DNA of 64,000 nucleotides, from the NCBI GenBank assembly GCA_947495135.1, contig CANLXN010000003.1, forward strand, positions 186,001 through 250,000, in the 5' to 3' direction. This DNA is from an uncultured Flavobacteriaceae bacterium (GTDB lineage Bacteria; Bacteroidota; Bacteroidia; Flavobacteriales; Flavobacteriaceae). The position numbers were made by a program, and so were the translations under genes. The number at the start of each line of letters is the position of its first letter. The first letter of the stretch is position 1. The notes beneath the pieces are model-generated. The model was not told the origin of the DNA and did not search any database. It worked only from the letters and a program-made list of their open reading frames with translations. Shown here piece by piece: positions 34,967 to 44,702 of this stretch.

Positions 34967-36745
34967 ATGCGTAGCCTACTTCTTCTTTTTGCCTTTTTTA
35001 TTACCGCACATTGCTTTTCTCAAAGTGATGCGCTGGCTAAAAACTATTTTGCGCAGGGAGAATACGAGAAGGCGGTGAACCTTTTTAGCAAATTGGTGAA
35101 GAAAAATCCCGGGAGAACAGAATACCTCAAGTACCTTATTGAAGGCTATCAACAACTCGAACAGTTTGAAGACGCGCAAAAAGTAATCAATGCCAACCTA
35201 ACCGATCGAAGGTTTATTCCTAAATTCTATGTGGAATTGGGTTATAACTATGCCCTCCAAAACAAGGACAGCCTAGCGGAAGTGAGTTACGACAAGGCAC
35301 TCGATGCAGTACGGGAGAATAGCAACGTCTCCTACACCGTTGGACGTGCGTTTTCAGATTACAGCCTGTTAGATCGCGCGGCAAGTGTCTACGAACTAGG
35401 CATGGAACTCAACCCAGAACGCGATTACAATCCGCAGTTGGCAAAAATCTATGGAGAGCAGGGCAAATTAGACCTTATGTTCGATAAGTATATCGAGATC
35501 ATTTTGGCCAACCCCAGCTATCAACCCACCGCACAAAATAACTTTAGCTACTACATCAAAGAAGATCCTAAAAACGAGGCCAATATAATTTTGCGTAAAA
35601 CCTTGTTGAAAAAGCTACAAAACAATCCGCAAATCCTCTTTAATCAGATGTTGAGCTGGCTTTTTATTCAGCAAAAAGATTTTAAGAAGTCCTTTATACA
35701 GGAAAAAGCAATTTTCAAAAGAACCCAAGAAGATCTTAGTGGCCTTATCGACTTACTGCGCATCACCATCGAGGAAGAAGCATATGAGGAAGGAAAGGAA
35801 ATTGTAGAGTTTGTAATTGACAAAAGTGCCACACCACGTGCAAAGCTGCAGGGATATCAATATTTGATGAGCATTGAGCTGAAACTTTCCGAACCCAAAG
35901 ACTACGAGGACATCAATCAAAAGTTTCTAGATTTATTTGAAACCTTTGGAAAGGGAGCCGACACCTATTTATTACAGCTCGATTACAATCATTTCTTAGC
36001 CTTTCAGTATGAAAAAAAGGAAGAAGCAATTGCCAATTTAAAAGCACTATCAAAGCAGCGTCTTTCGCTCTATCAAGGGGCAAGGGTAAAACTGAAACTG
36101 GCCGACATTTTGGTGTTTGACGAAAAATTTAATGAAGCACTTATTTACTATTCTCAGGTTCAGAAGAAGGTGAAAAACGATGTTTTGGCACAGGAAGCAC
36201 GTTTCAAAGTAGCACAAACCAGTTATTTTAAAGGAGATTTTGAATGGGCGCAAATTCAATTAGATGTCCTTCGTAAATCGGCTTCCCAACTTATCGCAAA
36301 CGACGCTATGGAATTGAGTTTGATGATTCGAGATAACTCGCTGGAAGACTCAACGCAAACCGCATTGACAAAATACGCTACGGCCGACTTGCGGACTCTT
36401 CAGAATAAAAAACTAGAAGCAGTTGTAATTCTAAACGATCTACTCACCAATCACAAAGGCGAAAAGATCGAGGACGAGGCACTTCTAAAATTAGGTGAGA
36501 TTTATGCGAGTATGGGTGAAAGTGCGAAGGCAGAAGAAAACTTCCTCAAACTCATCGAACTCTACAACGAAGATATTCTGGCAGACGACGCACACTTCCA
36601 ATTAGCCGAATTATATGAAAAACAAGGCAATCCAGAAAAAGCAAAGAAAATCTACGAGCAAATTGTTTTCGACTTCGCAGACAGCATCTATTTTGTAGAA
36701 GCAAGAAAGCGATATAGAATGTTGCGAGGGGATGCTATTAATTAA
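34967..36745 (+). CDS. TPR-repeat exported protein
   Basis: 592 residues with a signal peptide (LLLLFAFFITAHCFSQ). TPR repeats run through the whole protein: residues 20-160 (NYFAQGEYEKAVNLFSKLVKKN) and again at the end (LGEIYASMGESAKAEENFLKLIELY, LAELYEKQGNPEKAKKIYEQIVFDF). The middle is helical with weaker repeats. It is likely a periplasmic scaffold for envelope or secretion assembly. In related flavobacteria I believe this gene commonly follows serS; here the defence module and the LRR gene lie between. It is followed by DUF6090-like and DUF4286 genes. Confidence 0.85.
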   Translation: MRSLLLLFAFFITAHCFSQSDALAKNYFAQGEYEKAVNLFSKLVKKNPGRTEYLKYLIEGYQQLEQFEDAQKVINANLTDRRFIPKFYVELGYNYALQNKDSLAEVSYDKALDAVRENSNVSYTVGRAFSDYSLLDRAASVYELGMELNPERDYNPQLAKIYGEQGKLDLMFDKYIEIILANPSYQPTAQNNFSYYIKEDPKNEANIILRKTLLKKLQNNPQILFNQMLSWLFIQQKDFKKSFIQEKAIFKRTQEDLSGLIDLLRITIEEEAYEEGKEIVEFVIDKSATPRAKLQGYQYLMSIELKLSEPKDYEDINQKFLDLFETFGKGADTYLLQLDYNHFLAFQYEKKEEAIANLKALSKQRLSLYQGARVKLKLADILVFDEKFNEALIYYSQVQKKVKNDVLAQEARFKVAQTSYFKGDFEWAQIQLDVLRKSASQLIANDAMELSLMIRDNSLEDSTQTALTKYATADLRTLQNKKLEAVVILNDLLTNHKGEKIEDEALLKLGEIYASMGESAKAEENFLKLIELYNEDILADDAHFQLAELYEKQGNPEKAKKIYEQIVFDFADSIYFVEARKRYRMLRGDAIN

Positions 36746-36914
36746 GTGTTCAGTGTCCAAAAGAAATTAAATTGGGCGTTCATTTCTACTAATTCTGTTT
36801 AAAAGTTATCGGTTTTTTATTCCATTCACTCATCACTAATTTCCATTCAGCCATCACGGATCGAGCATACAACTCATAATTTCTTATCTTAGTAAAACAC
36901 TAACTATTAACCGT

Positions 36915-37568
36915 ATGCGAGGCACTAAAAGAATAGATTGGCTCAACCATTTCTTAGAATTCATTGTGGTAGTAATTGGCATTCTCTTGGCTTTTCAGCT
37001 CAACACATGTAGAGACGATTCCAAAGAACAGGCCGTTGTAAATCAGCATATCAATAGCATCATTGAGGAAACCGAGTTGAACAAAGGTTCTCTGGAAGCA
37101 AGTTTGGCTCAAACCGAAGCCTTGCTAACTACTGCAGATACGCTAATCGTAGCTATTGAACGAAAAGACCCAATGCCCAAAATTGGAGGTCTTTCTATGC
37201 GCATGTTAGGCCTTAATTATACCTATTACAAAAAGAATGCATACAACTCGCTAGTAGCAACTGGCGACATTCGGTTTATCAACGACTTTAAGCTGAAAGA
37301 AGAAATTATTGGTCTCTATGAGTTTTACAATTGGGCGGAAGGATTGGAAACAATGACCCGAAACACCTTCACCGAATATTTCTTTCCGTTCGCCATGGAA
37401 AATCTAGATATGAACAACGGAAACTATCAAGATAGGACGATCTATGACAACAAAAAGTACTTAAATATTATTTCCACGTACCGGTATACGTTAAAAGCAA
37501 GAAAACAAAAGCAAGAAGAAACCCTAGATCTAATTAACCAGTTCCTAGAAAATCGATCATTAGATTAG
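36915..37568 (+). CDS. DUF6090-like single-TM protein
   Basis: 217 residues. One N-terminal TM helix is flanked by basic residues and carries the motif FLEFIVVVIGILLAFQLN, which is the hallmark of DUF6090-like flavobacterial proteins. A long helical periplasmic region follows with AYNSLVATGDIRFINDFKLKEEIIGLYEFY, also typical. Function unknown. It lies 170 bases after the TPR gene, so probably has its own promoter. Confidence 0.7.
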   Translation: MRGTKRIDWLNHFLEFIVVVIGILLAFQLNTCRDDSKEQAVVNQHINSIIEETELNKGSLEASLAQTEALLTTADTLIVAIERKDPMPKIGGLSMRMLGLNYTYYKKNAYNSLVATGDIRFINDFKLKEEIIGLYEFYNWAEGLETMTRNTFTEYFFPFAMENLDMNNGNYQDRTIYDNKKYLNIISTYRYTLKARKQKQEETLDLINQFLENRSLD

Positions 37569-37621
37569 TTAACAGTGCAAAAATCTAAAATCCCCCGTCT
37601 CACATCTCAGATCTAATTCGA

Positions 37622-37629
37622 TATCTTTG
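37622..37629 (+). promoter_or_regulatory. -7 promoter element of the DUF4286 gene
   Basis: TATCTTTG matches TAnnTTTG, 23 bases before the ATG at 37653. Confidence 0.5.
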
Positions 37630-37652
37630 CGAAAAAAAAGAACACTCAAAAG

Positions 37653-37961
37653 ATGATCATATACAACGTAACTATCAATATAGAAGAAACGATACACGAT
37701 TCTTGGTTGGATTGGATGAAAAATGAACACATTCCTGAAATGTTGGCTCTTGGCAAATTTAGCAAAGCACTTATGACGAAGGTCTTAATAGAAGAAGACA
37801 TGGGCGGTGTTACTTACTCGGTTCAATACACCACCGATAGCATGGAAACACTTCAAAAATACTACGACACCGATGCGGAGTTGATGCGTGGAAAGAGCAA
37901 ACAGTTTGAAGGAAAGTTTGTGGCTTTTAGAACCGAATTACAGGTCGTTAGCGAACATTAA
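37653..37961 (+). CDS. DUF4286 family protein
   Basis: 102-residue cytoplasmic protein with a ferredoxin-like alpha/beta pattern. Signatures are YNVTINIEETIHDSWLDWMKNEHIPEML at the start, SVQYTTDSMETLQKYYDTDAELMR in the middle, and FVAFRTELQVV at the end. DUF4286 is widespread in Bacteroidota, always small, of unknown function. It has its own -7 element and shares a hairpin terminator with the converging OmpA-type gene. Confidence 0.88.
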   Translation: MIIYNVTINIEETIHDSWLDWMKNEHIPEMLALGKFSKALMTKVLIEEDMGGVTYSVQYTTDSMETLQKYYDTDAELMRGKSKQFEGKFVAFRTELQVVSEH

Positions 37962-37963
37962 AA

Positions 37964-37988
37964 AAGTCCAGAAATAGCATCTGGACTT
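37964..37988. terminator. Bidirectional terminator between DUF4286 and OmpA genes
   Basis: AAGTCCAGA (37964-37972) and TCTGGACTT (37980-37988), perfect 9-bp stem, 7-base loop. A-rich and T-rich flanks serve both strands. Confidence 0.8.
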
Positions 37989-38021
37989 CTTCAATTAATA
38001 TAAAAAACCGGTTAGTTAGTT

Positions 38022-39620
38022 TTAGTCTTTTATAATATTAAATTCAATTCTTCTGTTGGTTTCGTGTTGTTCCTCGGTGCAAGGACTACAGTTAACCAAT
38101 GGCTTAGATTCTCCGTAACCTTTAGATAAAAGTCGGTCTCTAGAAATTCCTTTCCCAATAAGATATTCCATCGCTGCCGCTGCTCTTTGTTCGCTTAACT
38201 CAAGGTTGTAGTTATCGTTTCCTCTAAAATCTGAGTGTGCGTCCAAGGTTACTTTGATCTCTGGGTTAGCATTCATTGTTTGCACCACTTTATTTAAGTT
38301 GATGGTAGAAACAGATTTGATTGCTGCACTGTTATAATCGAAGAAGATGTTGTCTATCTGAATGTAGCTCTTCTCTGCAGTTTCGATAATTGGAGCAGGC
38401 TTTGTCTTTAAGGTAACATCGGTTTCGTAAAGCTTAGTTTTATTATCTGTATTGAAAATTGTTGAGCCTTTTAAGTAACCTTCCTTAGAAGAAACTACGG
38501 TGTAGTATTCAAAAGATGAGATAGGAAAGCTGTAGACTCCTTTTTCATCAGAAACGGCCTTTCCAACTTCAGTTCCATCCGTATCTATTAAAGAAACTTC
38601 CACTCCTTCTAGCGGTGTTCCCGTTTCAAAATCACGAGCAGTTCCTTTTACTTCTTGGCTAATTACATATTCGGTAATTCTATAGATGTCAAAATTACCA
38701 TCTCCACCTTCTCGGTTAGAAGTGATATACCCAATAAGCTCTGTAGCAGGCACAAAAGCAATCTCGTCCTGTTCTGTGTTAATAGTATTCCCTAAGTTAA
38801 TGATTGTTACATAACCTTGTTGTGTTCTTCTACTTTTAAATACGTCAAATCCTCCTGCATTTTCATGCCCTTTTGATGAAAAGAATAAGAATTTTTGATC
38901 TACCGAAAGATGAGGAAATTTCTCATCCATTTCTGTGTTAACTGCTCCCGCAACTGGAGTAACCTCACCATATGTACCATCCTCTTTCACATCTACTTGA
39001 TAGATATCAAAACCTCCTTTGGACGAAGGCATGTTTGAAGAGAAGAATAATTTTGTACCATCCTTACTTAAGTGCGGATTTTCTATCGAATAACCTTCCA
39101 TATTAAAAGGTACCGGAGTAATGTCCATCCATCTACCAGCAGTATTAGGATCCATTACTGTTTTATAAAGCTGAAACGTTTGAGTACTCCCTTCAGCATT
39201 CTTGGTAAAGAAAAGGGTGTTTCCATCTTGTGAAAACGAAACTGAACCTAAATTTTCGTTCTTATTTAAAAGACTCGAAAATAACAATGGGCGCGCAAGA
39301 TCGTAGTTTTCTAAGATGTCGCTACAGTATAATTTTGTGAAAGGCTCGTTGGTAGCAGGATCCTTCTTTGCCAACGCTCCAATTTTACGTGCAGAAAAGG
39401 AAATAAACTTATCCATGAACAAGCCTGCTCCATAATCTGCGTACTTAGAATTGATTCCCGTAGTAAGGGCTTCAAACTTAAAGCCATTATCTCCAAGATC
39501 TGCAACGATCGCGTTTGAGTCGTTAAAAAGGTCCTCTGTAATTTCGTAAGGAGCCTGTGCTAATACACTAGAAACTGTAAAAAAAGCGGTAGCCAGTGTA
39601 AGTGAGGTTAATTTAGTCAT
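38022..39620 (-). CDS. OmpA family protein with PD40 repeats (PorE-like layout)
   Basis: 532 residues. Signal peptide (LATAFFTVSSVLAQ), then PD40/WD40-like beta-propeller repeats at about residues 110-300 (LGSVSFSQDGNTLFFTKN, NPHLSKDGTKLFFSSN, FPHLSVDQKFLFFSSKG). A carboxypeptidase-regulatory-like domain follows at 325-415 (VKGTARDFETGTPLEGVEVSL). The C-terminus is an OmpA peptidoglycan-binding domain (VTLDAHSDFRGNDNYNLELSEQRAAAA). This order matches PorE of the T9SS in Porphyromonas except that the N-terminal TPR part is missing. It probably tethers the outer membrane to peptidoglycan. Whether it serves T9SS is unproven. Confidence 0.85.
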   Translation of the reverse strand: MTKLTSLTLATAFFTVSSVLAQAPYEITEDLFNDSNAIVADLGDNGFKFEALTTGINSKYADYGAGLFMDKFISFSARKIGALAKKDPATNEPFTKLYCSDILENYDLARPLLFSSLLNKNENLGSVSFSQDGNTLFFTKNAEGSTQTFQLYKTVMDPNTAGRWMDITPVPFNMEGYSIENPHLSKDGTKLFFSSNMPSSKGGFDIYQVDVKEDGTYGEVTPVAGAVNTEMDEKFPHLSVDQKFLFFSSKGHENAGGFDVFKSRRTQQGYVTIINLGNTINTEQDEIAFVPATELIGYITSNREGGDGNFDIYRITEYVISQEVKGTARDFETGTPLEGVEVSLIDTDGTEVGKAVSDEKGVYSFPISSFEYYTVVSSKEGYLKGSTIFNTDNKTKLYETDVTLKTKPAPIIETAEKSYIQIDNIFFDYNSAAIKSVSTINLNKVVQTMNANPEIKVTLDAHSDFRGNDNYNLELSEQRAAAAMEYLIGKGISRDRLLSKGYGESKPLVNCSPCTEEQHETNRRIEFNIIKD

Positions 39621-39814
39621 TGTTAGCTGCGTATTATGTAATAGATTCTACACAAAGCTAGCGTATAGATTGAATTTTCCTACAAGTTTTAGCCCAAGCG
39701 TCAGAATTTTCGATAAACAGCACCCTTAAAAATATTAGTCGGTTTTTTCCTACAGTTAATCGTGAAAAGAGCTTACCCAATGTGCATCATCACACGCCCT
39801 TCTCATAAATTAAC

Positions 39815-39822
39815 TACCTTTG
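39815..39822 (+). promoter_or_regulatory. -7 promoter element of rsmA
   Basis: TACCTTTG, full consensus, only eight bases before ATG 39831. The transcript would have almost no leader. Confidence 0.5.
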
Positions 39823-39830
39823 AACGCATT

Positions 39831-40625
39831 ATGAACAAGCAAGTACGGGCAAAAAAACATTTAGGGCAGCATTTCCTTCACGACGAAGGAGTGGCCGAAA
39901 AAATTGGGAATACCCTCACCTTAAACAATTATAAGAATGTACTAGAAATTGGCCCAGGAATGGGAGTGCTCACCAAATACTTGATAAAAAACCCCATCCA
40001 ATTGATTGCGATGGATTTAGACAGAGATTCTATTGCTTATCTAAATGAAAATTACCCAGAGGACAACCTCAAAATAGTGGAAGCCGATTTTCTAAAGTAT
40101 GATCTCACAGCTCTCTTCGGAAAGGAGCAATTTGCCATCACCGGGAACTTTCCTTATAATATTTCTACTCAAATTGTTTTCAAAACTCTCGAATGGCGCG
40201 ATCAAATTCCAGAATTTACTGGGATGTTTCAAAAAGAAGTAGCGCAACGAATTTGTGAAAAAGAAGGTTCCAAGGCCTATGGAATCATTTCAGTACTTAC
40301 TCAGGCATTTTACGATGCAGAGTATTTATTTACCGTGAAACCAGGAGTTTTTAATCCGCCTCCTAAAGTAGATAGCGGAGTACTCCGACTCACTAGAAAA
40401 AAAGATTATTCGCTTGCTTGCGAAGAAAAAATGCTTTTTAAAGTAGTGAAAACAGCTTTTCAGCAGCGACGCAAAACCTTGCGCAACAGTTTAAAGTCTT
40501 TTCAACTTTCAGATAAATTAAAAGAAGACACTATCTTTGGCCAACGTCCAGAACAACTATCTGTTCAAGATTTTATTACGCTAACCCAAAAACTGGCAGA
40601 CGATGCAATTTCAACTCACGACTGA
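39831..40625 (+). CDS. rsmA: 16S rRNA dimethyladenosine transferase
   Basis: Dimethylates two adjacent adenines near the 3' end of 16S rRNA during small subunit assembly. 264 residues from ATG 39831; the frame extends 69 bases upstream to a GTG but the family begins [15 protein letters not shown], and a -7 element overlaps that extension. SAM-binding motif [11 protein letters not shown], catalytic motif NFPYNIS (N-x-P-Y type), and the C-terminal [12 protein letters not shown] are all present. mgtE starts 23 bases inside its end. Confidence 0.95.
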   Translation: MNKQVRAKKHLGQHFLHDEGVAEKIGNTLTLNNYKNVLEIGPGMGVLTKYLIKNPIQLIAMDLDRDSIAYLNENYPEDNLKIVEADFLKYDLTALFGKEQFAITGNFPYNISTQIVFKTLEWRDQIPEFTGMFQKEVAQRICEKEGSKAYGIISVLTQAFYDAEYLFTVKPGVFNPPPKVDSGVLRLTRKKDYSLACEEKMLFKVVKTAFQQRRKTLRNSLKSFQLSDKLKEDTIFGQRPEQLSVQDFITLTQKLADDAISTHD

Positions 40626-41952
40626 CTTCCTTCTAAAAATTGAGCAACTCATTGCTCAAAAGGACGGTCATGCCTTAAAAGAGAGTTTAAAAGAATATCA
40701 CTTTGCAGACATCGCCGAAGTCCTTGAAGAGCTTAAGAGTGATGACGCCACCTATTTGGTAAAGCTCTTAGAGAGTGACCTCACCTCCGAGGCTTTAATG
40801 GAAGTAGACGAAGATGTGCGTGAAAAGATTCTCGCCCGTTTGTCTCCTGAAGAAATTGCAGAGGAGTTAATCGAGATGGACTCGGATGATGCGGCAGATA
40901 TTATGGCCGAACTGGATGAAGAAATCCAGAAGGAAGTAATAGACAGCATTGACGATGAAGAAATCGCCGCAGACATTGTTGAACTTATTTCTTATGACGA
41001 AAAAAGTGCAGGTGGGCTCATGGCGAAGGAATTGGTACAAGTAAAAGAGACTTGGACCGTCGCTGGCTGTGTTCGTGAAATGAGACGACAAGCAGAAAAT
41101 GTAACGCGCGTTCATTCTATCTATGTCACTAACAAAGAAGGGAAATTAACAGGCCGTCTTTCACTTAAAGACTTGCTAACTGCTTCAGAAAAAACAAAAA
41201 TAAGTGATGTGTTTATTCCAAAGGTAGATTACGTAACTGTTCACACTGAAGGAGAAGATGTAGCTCGTATTATGCAGAAGTACGATCTGGAAGCCATCCC
41301 TGTAGTGGATGGAGAAGGAATCTTAGTAGGTAGAATTACCATCGACGATATCGTAGATTTCATTAAAGACGAAGCCGAAAAAGATTACCAAATGGCGGCG
41401 GGTCTTTCTCAGGATGTGGAGGCAGATGATAATATATGGCACTTAACCAGAGCGCGTTTACCATGGCTTGTATTAGGTTTGTTTGGTGGATTAGGAAGTG
41501 TATATATCATGCAAGGTTTTGAAGGTGCATTAGAAAAATACGCGATTCTGTTTTTTTACACTCCGCTTATTGCAGCGATGGCAGGAAACGTGGGAGTTCA
41601 GTCGAGTGCGATAATTGTACAAGGTTTGGCCAATGACGTAGTAAAAGGCAGCCTTTTGAGTCGTTTTTTGAAAGAACTTGGCCTCAGCATGATCAATGGA
41701 ACCGCCCTAGGAATGTTGGTTATTTTATTTAACGCCATTATTGGCAACCCTTTAAATATTAGTTTGGCTATTGCTATTTCACTTCTTGTAGTAATTATTA
41801 TTGCTGCAATAATTGGCACATTTGTCCCTATCATTCTAAATAAACGAGGAATTGATCCAGCCATTGCTACAGGACCGTTTATCACCACAAGCAATGACAT
41901 TTTCGGAATTTTAATATTCTTTTACATTTCCAAATTAATACTTGGCTTTTAA
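40603..41952 (+). CDS. mgtE: Magnesium transporter MgtE
   Basis: 449 residues. A MgtE N-terminal superhelical domain is rich in Asp/Glu (residues 30-135). Two CBS domains follow at about 140-260 ([51 protein letters not shown]). The five TM helices start near residue 290 ([18 protein letters not shown]), with [18 protein letters not shown] and [21 protein letters not shown] forming the pore. Magnesium gates the channel through the cytosolic domains. It overlaps rsmA by 23 bases and the next gene by one base, so the three are a coupled operon. Confidence 0.95.
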   Translation: MQFQLTTDFLLKIEQLIAQKDGHALKESLKEYHFADIAEVLEELKSDDATYLVKLLESDLTSEALMEVDEDVREKILARLSPEEIAEELIEMDSDDAADIMAELDEEIQKEVIDSIDDEEIAADIVELISYDEKSAGGLMAKELVQVKETWTVAGCVREMRRQAENVTRVHSIYVTNKEGKLTGRLSLKDLLTASEKTKISDVFIPKVDYVTVHTEGEDVARIMQKYDLEAIPVVDGEGILVGRITIDDIVDFIKDEAEKDYQMAAGLSQDVEADDNIWHLTRARLPWLVLGLFGGLGSVYIMQGFEGALEKYAILFFYTPLIAAMAGNVGVQSSAIIVQGLANDVVKGSLLSRFLKELGLSMINGTALGMLVILFNAIIGNPLNISLAIAISLLVVIIIAAIIGTFVPIILNKRGIDPAIATGPFITTSNDIFGILIFFYISKLILGF

Positions 41953-42347
41953 TGTCTTCTGAAATTTTCAAACATCAAATTACCGTTCAAGCATCGGCCA
42001 TTGATGTTCGAAATCATGTAAATAATCTATCCTATCTACAATGGTGTCTCGATGCTGCTGAAGGGCACTGGGAAAAAAATGCCTCTATCAAAATAAAAAG
42101 CGATTACGTTTGGTACGTTCTACGCCATTCCATCGACTACAAAGCTTCTGCATTTGAAGGAGAAGAACTGGAGGTTAGAACATGGGTTCACGTTTCAGAA
42201 GGTGTGCGAAGTGAACGTAGGTATGAGATTTTCAGAATAAAAGACCAAAAGCAACTCGTTTCGGCAAAAACCATTTGGTGCCTACTCGATTCAAAAACAC
42301 TACGTCCTACCAAAATACCAGAGGAAATTCGTAATTTGTTTAGCTAA
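41952..42347 (+). CDS. Acyl-CoA thioesterase, hotdog fold (4HBT type)
   Basis: 131 residues. The pattern AIDVRNHVNNLSYLQWCLDAAEGHW carries the conserved D/H-x-N-x-x-Y of the 4-hydroxybenzoyl-CoA thioesterase superfamily. HSIDYKASAFEGEELEVRTWV and SAKTIWCLLDSKTLRPTKIP complete the hotdog fold. Substrate unknown; family members cut medium-chain acyl-CoA or acyl-ACP. Start ATG overlaps the mgtE stop (TAATG). Confidence 0.85.
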   Translation: MSSEIFKHQITVQASAIDVRNHVNNLSYLQWCLDAAEGHWEKNASIKIKSDYVWYVLRHSIDYKASAFEGEELEVRTWVHVSEGVRSERRYEIFRIKDQKQLVSAKTIWCLLDSKTLRPTKIPEEIRNLFS

Positions 42348-42388
42348 AAGACACCACTCGTCACTAAATTTAAATAACGCACCGCCCT

Positions 42389-42754
42389 ATGAACTCTATT
42401 AACGTCAAAGAAAAGTTTGAGAAATTCAGCAAACAATGGCATCCGCACCAAATTGCTACCGTGGATGATATGCAAGTAATTCTTGCAAAAATCCAAGGAG
42501 AATTTGTTTGGCATCAACATCAAGACGAAGATGAGCTATTCTTTGTACAGAAAGGAATCTTGGAAATGCACTTTAGAGACAAAGTAGAGATTGTGAAGGA
42601 AGGAGAACTTATTGTGGTTCCTAAAGGAGTTGAACATTGCCCTAAAAGCATGGGAGATGAAGAAGTGCATGTCCTTCTATTTGAAAAGTTGGCCACCAAA
42701 CATACGGGTGAAATACAACACGAAAAAACGCAAACCGAATACCCTAAAATATAA
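42389..42754 (+). CDS. Cupin domain protein
   Basis: 121 residues forming one double-stranded beta-helix. Cupin motif 1 is WHQHQDEDELFFVQKGILEMHF (metal-binding H-x-H and E). Motif 2 is VVPKGVEHCPKS. Likely a small metal-dependent enzyme or sensor; substrate not predictable. It follows the thioesterase gene by 41 bases and precedes a D-2-hydroxyacid dehydrogenase by three, so it is probably part of that transcript. Confidence 0.85.
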   Translation: MNSINVKEKFEKFSKQWHPHQIATVDDMQVILAKIQGEFVWHQHQDEDELFFVQKGILEMHFRDKVEIVKEGELIVVPKGVEHCPKSMGDEEVHVLLFEKLATKHTGEIQHEKTQTEYPKI

Positions 42755-42757
42755 ATT

Positions 42758-43693
42758 GTGAACATCCTTCATCTAGACAATAACCATCCCTTACTTATTG
42801 AACAACTCACCAAGGCGGGTTTTAAAAATGATGAGAACTACACGTCTTCTAAGGAAGAAATAGAACAAATTGTGGGTGCCTACGAAGGGATCGTTATTAG
42901 AAGTAGGTTTAAAATAGACGCTCAATTCTTGGACGCGGCAACACATCTCAAATTTATAGCCAGAGTAGGTGCAGGACTCGAAAGCATCGATATTCCCTAT
43001 GCCGAAAAAAAGGGAGTAAAATTATTCTCCGCTCCAGAAGGCAATAAAAATGCGGTAGGAGAACACGCCCTCGGGATGTTACTTTCACTCTTTAATAAAT
43101 TAAACGTTGCAGACCGCGAAGTAAAAGAAGGTCATTGGAACCGAGAGGCAAATCGCGGACATGAAATTGAAGGCAAAACAATTGGCCTTATTGGTTATGG
43201 TAACATGGGTAAAGCTTTCGCGAAAAAATTGAAAGGTTTTGATTGCACCGTCTTTTGTTATGACATTGTGGATGGAGTTGGCAACAAAAATGGGACGCAG
43301 GTTTCCCTAGAAACCATCCAAGAAATGGCAGATGTGGTGAGTTTACACACCCCTTGGACTCCGCTTACTAACAAAATGATCAATTCCGAATTTATTTCTA
43401 AATTCAAGAAACCGTTTTGGCTTATCAACACCGCTAGAGGGAAAAGTGTAGTTACCAAAGATCTAGTCCATGCATTAAAAGAAGGAAAAATTCTAGGCGC
43501 GGGATTGGATGTTTTGGAATATGAAAAATTATCTTTCGAGTCGCTCTTTTCGTCCGAAATGCCGACAGAACTACAAGAACTGCTCACAATGAGTAATGTG
43601 ATACTTAGTCCGCATGTTGCGGGATGGACCGTAGAGAGTAAAATAAAGCTAGCCCAAACCATCGTGGAAAAAATTTTAGAACATTTTTCTTAA
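42758..43693 (+). CDS. D-isomer-specific 2-hydroxyacid dehydrogenase
   Basis: 311 residues. Rossmann NAD-binding motif GLIGYGNMGKAFAKKL near residue 145, flanked by the catalytic domain halves. Catalytic Arg/Glu/His are expected in TARGKSVV, the GLDVLEYE segment and SPHVAGWT. A GTG at 42758 is the best start; no ATG is nearby and MNILHLDNNHPLL is a normal N-terminus. Substrate unknown; flavobacterial versions are often labelled phosphoglycerate dehydrogenase-like, but no C-terminal ACT domain is present. Confidence 0.85.
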   Translation: MNILHLDNNHPLLIEQLTKAGFKNDENYTSSKEEIEQIVGAYEGIVIRSRFKIDAQFLDAATHLKFIARVGAGLESIDIPYAEKKGVKLFSAPEGNKNAVGEHALGMLLSLFNKLNVADREVKEGHWNREANRGHEIEGKTIGLIGYGNMGKAFAKKLKGFDCTVFCYDIVDGVGNKNGTQVSLETIQEMADVVSLHTPWTPLTNKMINSEFISKFKKPFWLINTARGKSVVTKDLVHALKEGKILGAGLDVLEYEKLSFESLFSSEMPTELQELLTMSNVILSPHVAGWTVESKIKLAQTIVEKILEHFS

Positions 43694-43719
43694 TTTTTGA
43701 ATCTCAGAACTAAATTCGA

Positions 43720-44196
43720 ATGAAAATAGTGTTGAAATATGTTGGAATGATCGTAGCCTTAAGTATTATTGGTTTTTTAATGCACCGATACTTCATGAGT
43801 TTATCGCTTTCCCAATTAGATAAAACAAATCATTCAATTACCAGTGCACCTATCAGCAGAGCGTTTATGTCCCGTATTACGTTTGCACTTTCCATGGGCG
43901 CTCTTCCTATGTTTTACTTTGTCGCAGACAGACTTGTTAAGTTGAAATTTGTTTACAAAGGCCTTATTACTTGTTTAATTATAGTTGTAATGGGAATTTT
44001 AGGCTGGCAGTTAAGAGTATTTCAAATAAATAGTCACTTGCGAAAAATGGCAACATTCGATATTGGGGATGGAATTTACTTGGACTTCAATTTTCAAGAT
44101 TTAAAATTAGCCCCTTATTTATTCATGGGGTTCGCAATTGGAACTGCATTAAGTGTTCTAATTTTTCGGAATAAAAACAAGATCATCGCGGTTTGA
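43720..44196 (+). CDS. Four-TM membrane protein of unknown function
   Basis: 158 residues with four hydrophobic helices (about 6-26, 50-68, 79-97, 128-149). No family assigned. It overlaps the next gene by four bases (TTGA), and that gene encodes a membrane-bound LuxR-type HTH protein. The tight coupling suggests a signal-sensing pair in the inner membrane. Confidence 0.6.
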   Translation: MKIVLKYVGMIVALSIIGFLMHRYFMSLSLSQLDKTNHSITSAPISRAFMSRITFALSMGALPMFYFVADRLVKLKFVYKGLITCLIIVVMGILGWQLRVFQINSHLRKMATFDIGDGIYLDFNFQDLKLAPYLFMGFAIGTALSVLIFRNKNKIIAV

Positions 44197-44612
44197 AAAA
44201 AACGATTTTAACTTTCGGAATACTCATCATTTGCTTGTTGGCTTTGTTTCAGCTTAGCAAGTACTCGATTACTTCTGGAAATATGAAAATTGAGTACGCC
44301 GTTGTACTAATTGCGATCGTTTTTTTCATTATTGGTATAGTGCTCAATAAAAAAAGTCTTCAGAAAAAACATTCGGTTAATCATGAAAACGAAATAGACC
44401 AAACGAAGGTTAATCGCTTAGGAATTAGTAAACGCGAATATGAAATCTTAGTGAAAATTTCCGAAGGACTCTCCAATAAAGAAATTGCAGATGTACTATT
44501 TGTTTCAGAAAACACCGTGAAAACACATGTTTCTAATCTATATTCGAAACTGGATGTAAAAAGACGGACTCAGGCACTTCAGAAAGCAAAAGAGATGAAA
44601 ATTCTTTATTAG
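44193..44612 (+). CDS. Membrane-anchored LuxR-type HTH regulator
   Basis: 139 residues. Two N-terminal TM helices (about 4-20 and 30-50) are followed by a linker and a LuxR-type helix-turn-helix at residues 70-135 (ISKREYEILVKISEGLSNKEIADVLFVSENTVKTHVSNLYSKLDVKRR has all the family hallmarks). There is no receiver domain. The start is TTG at 44193; the next in-frame Met is inside the protein. Transcription control from the membrane is implied. The upstream 4-TM partner overlaps it by four bases. Confidence 0.8.
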   Translation: MKKTILTFGILIICLLALFQLSKYSITSGNMKIEYAVVLIAIVFFIIGIVLNKKSLQKKHSVNHENEIDQTKVNRLGISKREYEILVKISEGLSNKEIADVLFVSENTVKTHVSNLYSKLDVKRRTQALQKAKEMKILY

Positions 44613-44702
44613 CACTTTCATAAATGTGCTTTTGGTACTTTAGTATGAGCCTATTTTTCTTGGATTAGGTTAGTTTTGAATTCAATCTTAAAACGAACAA
44701 TC

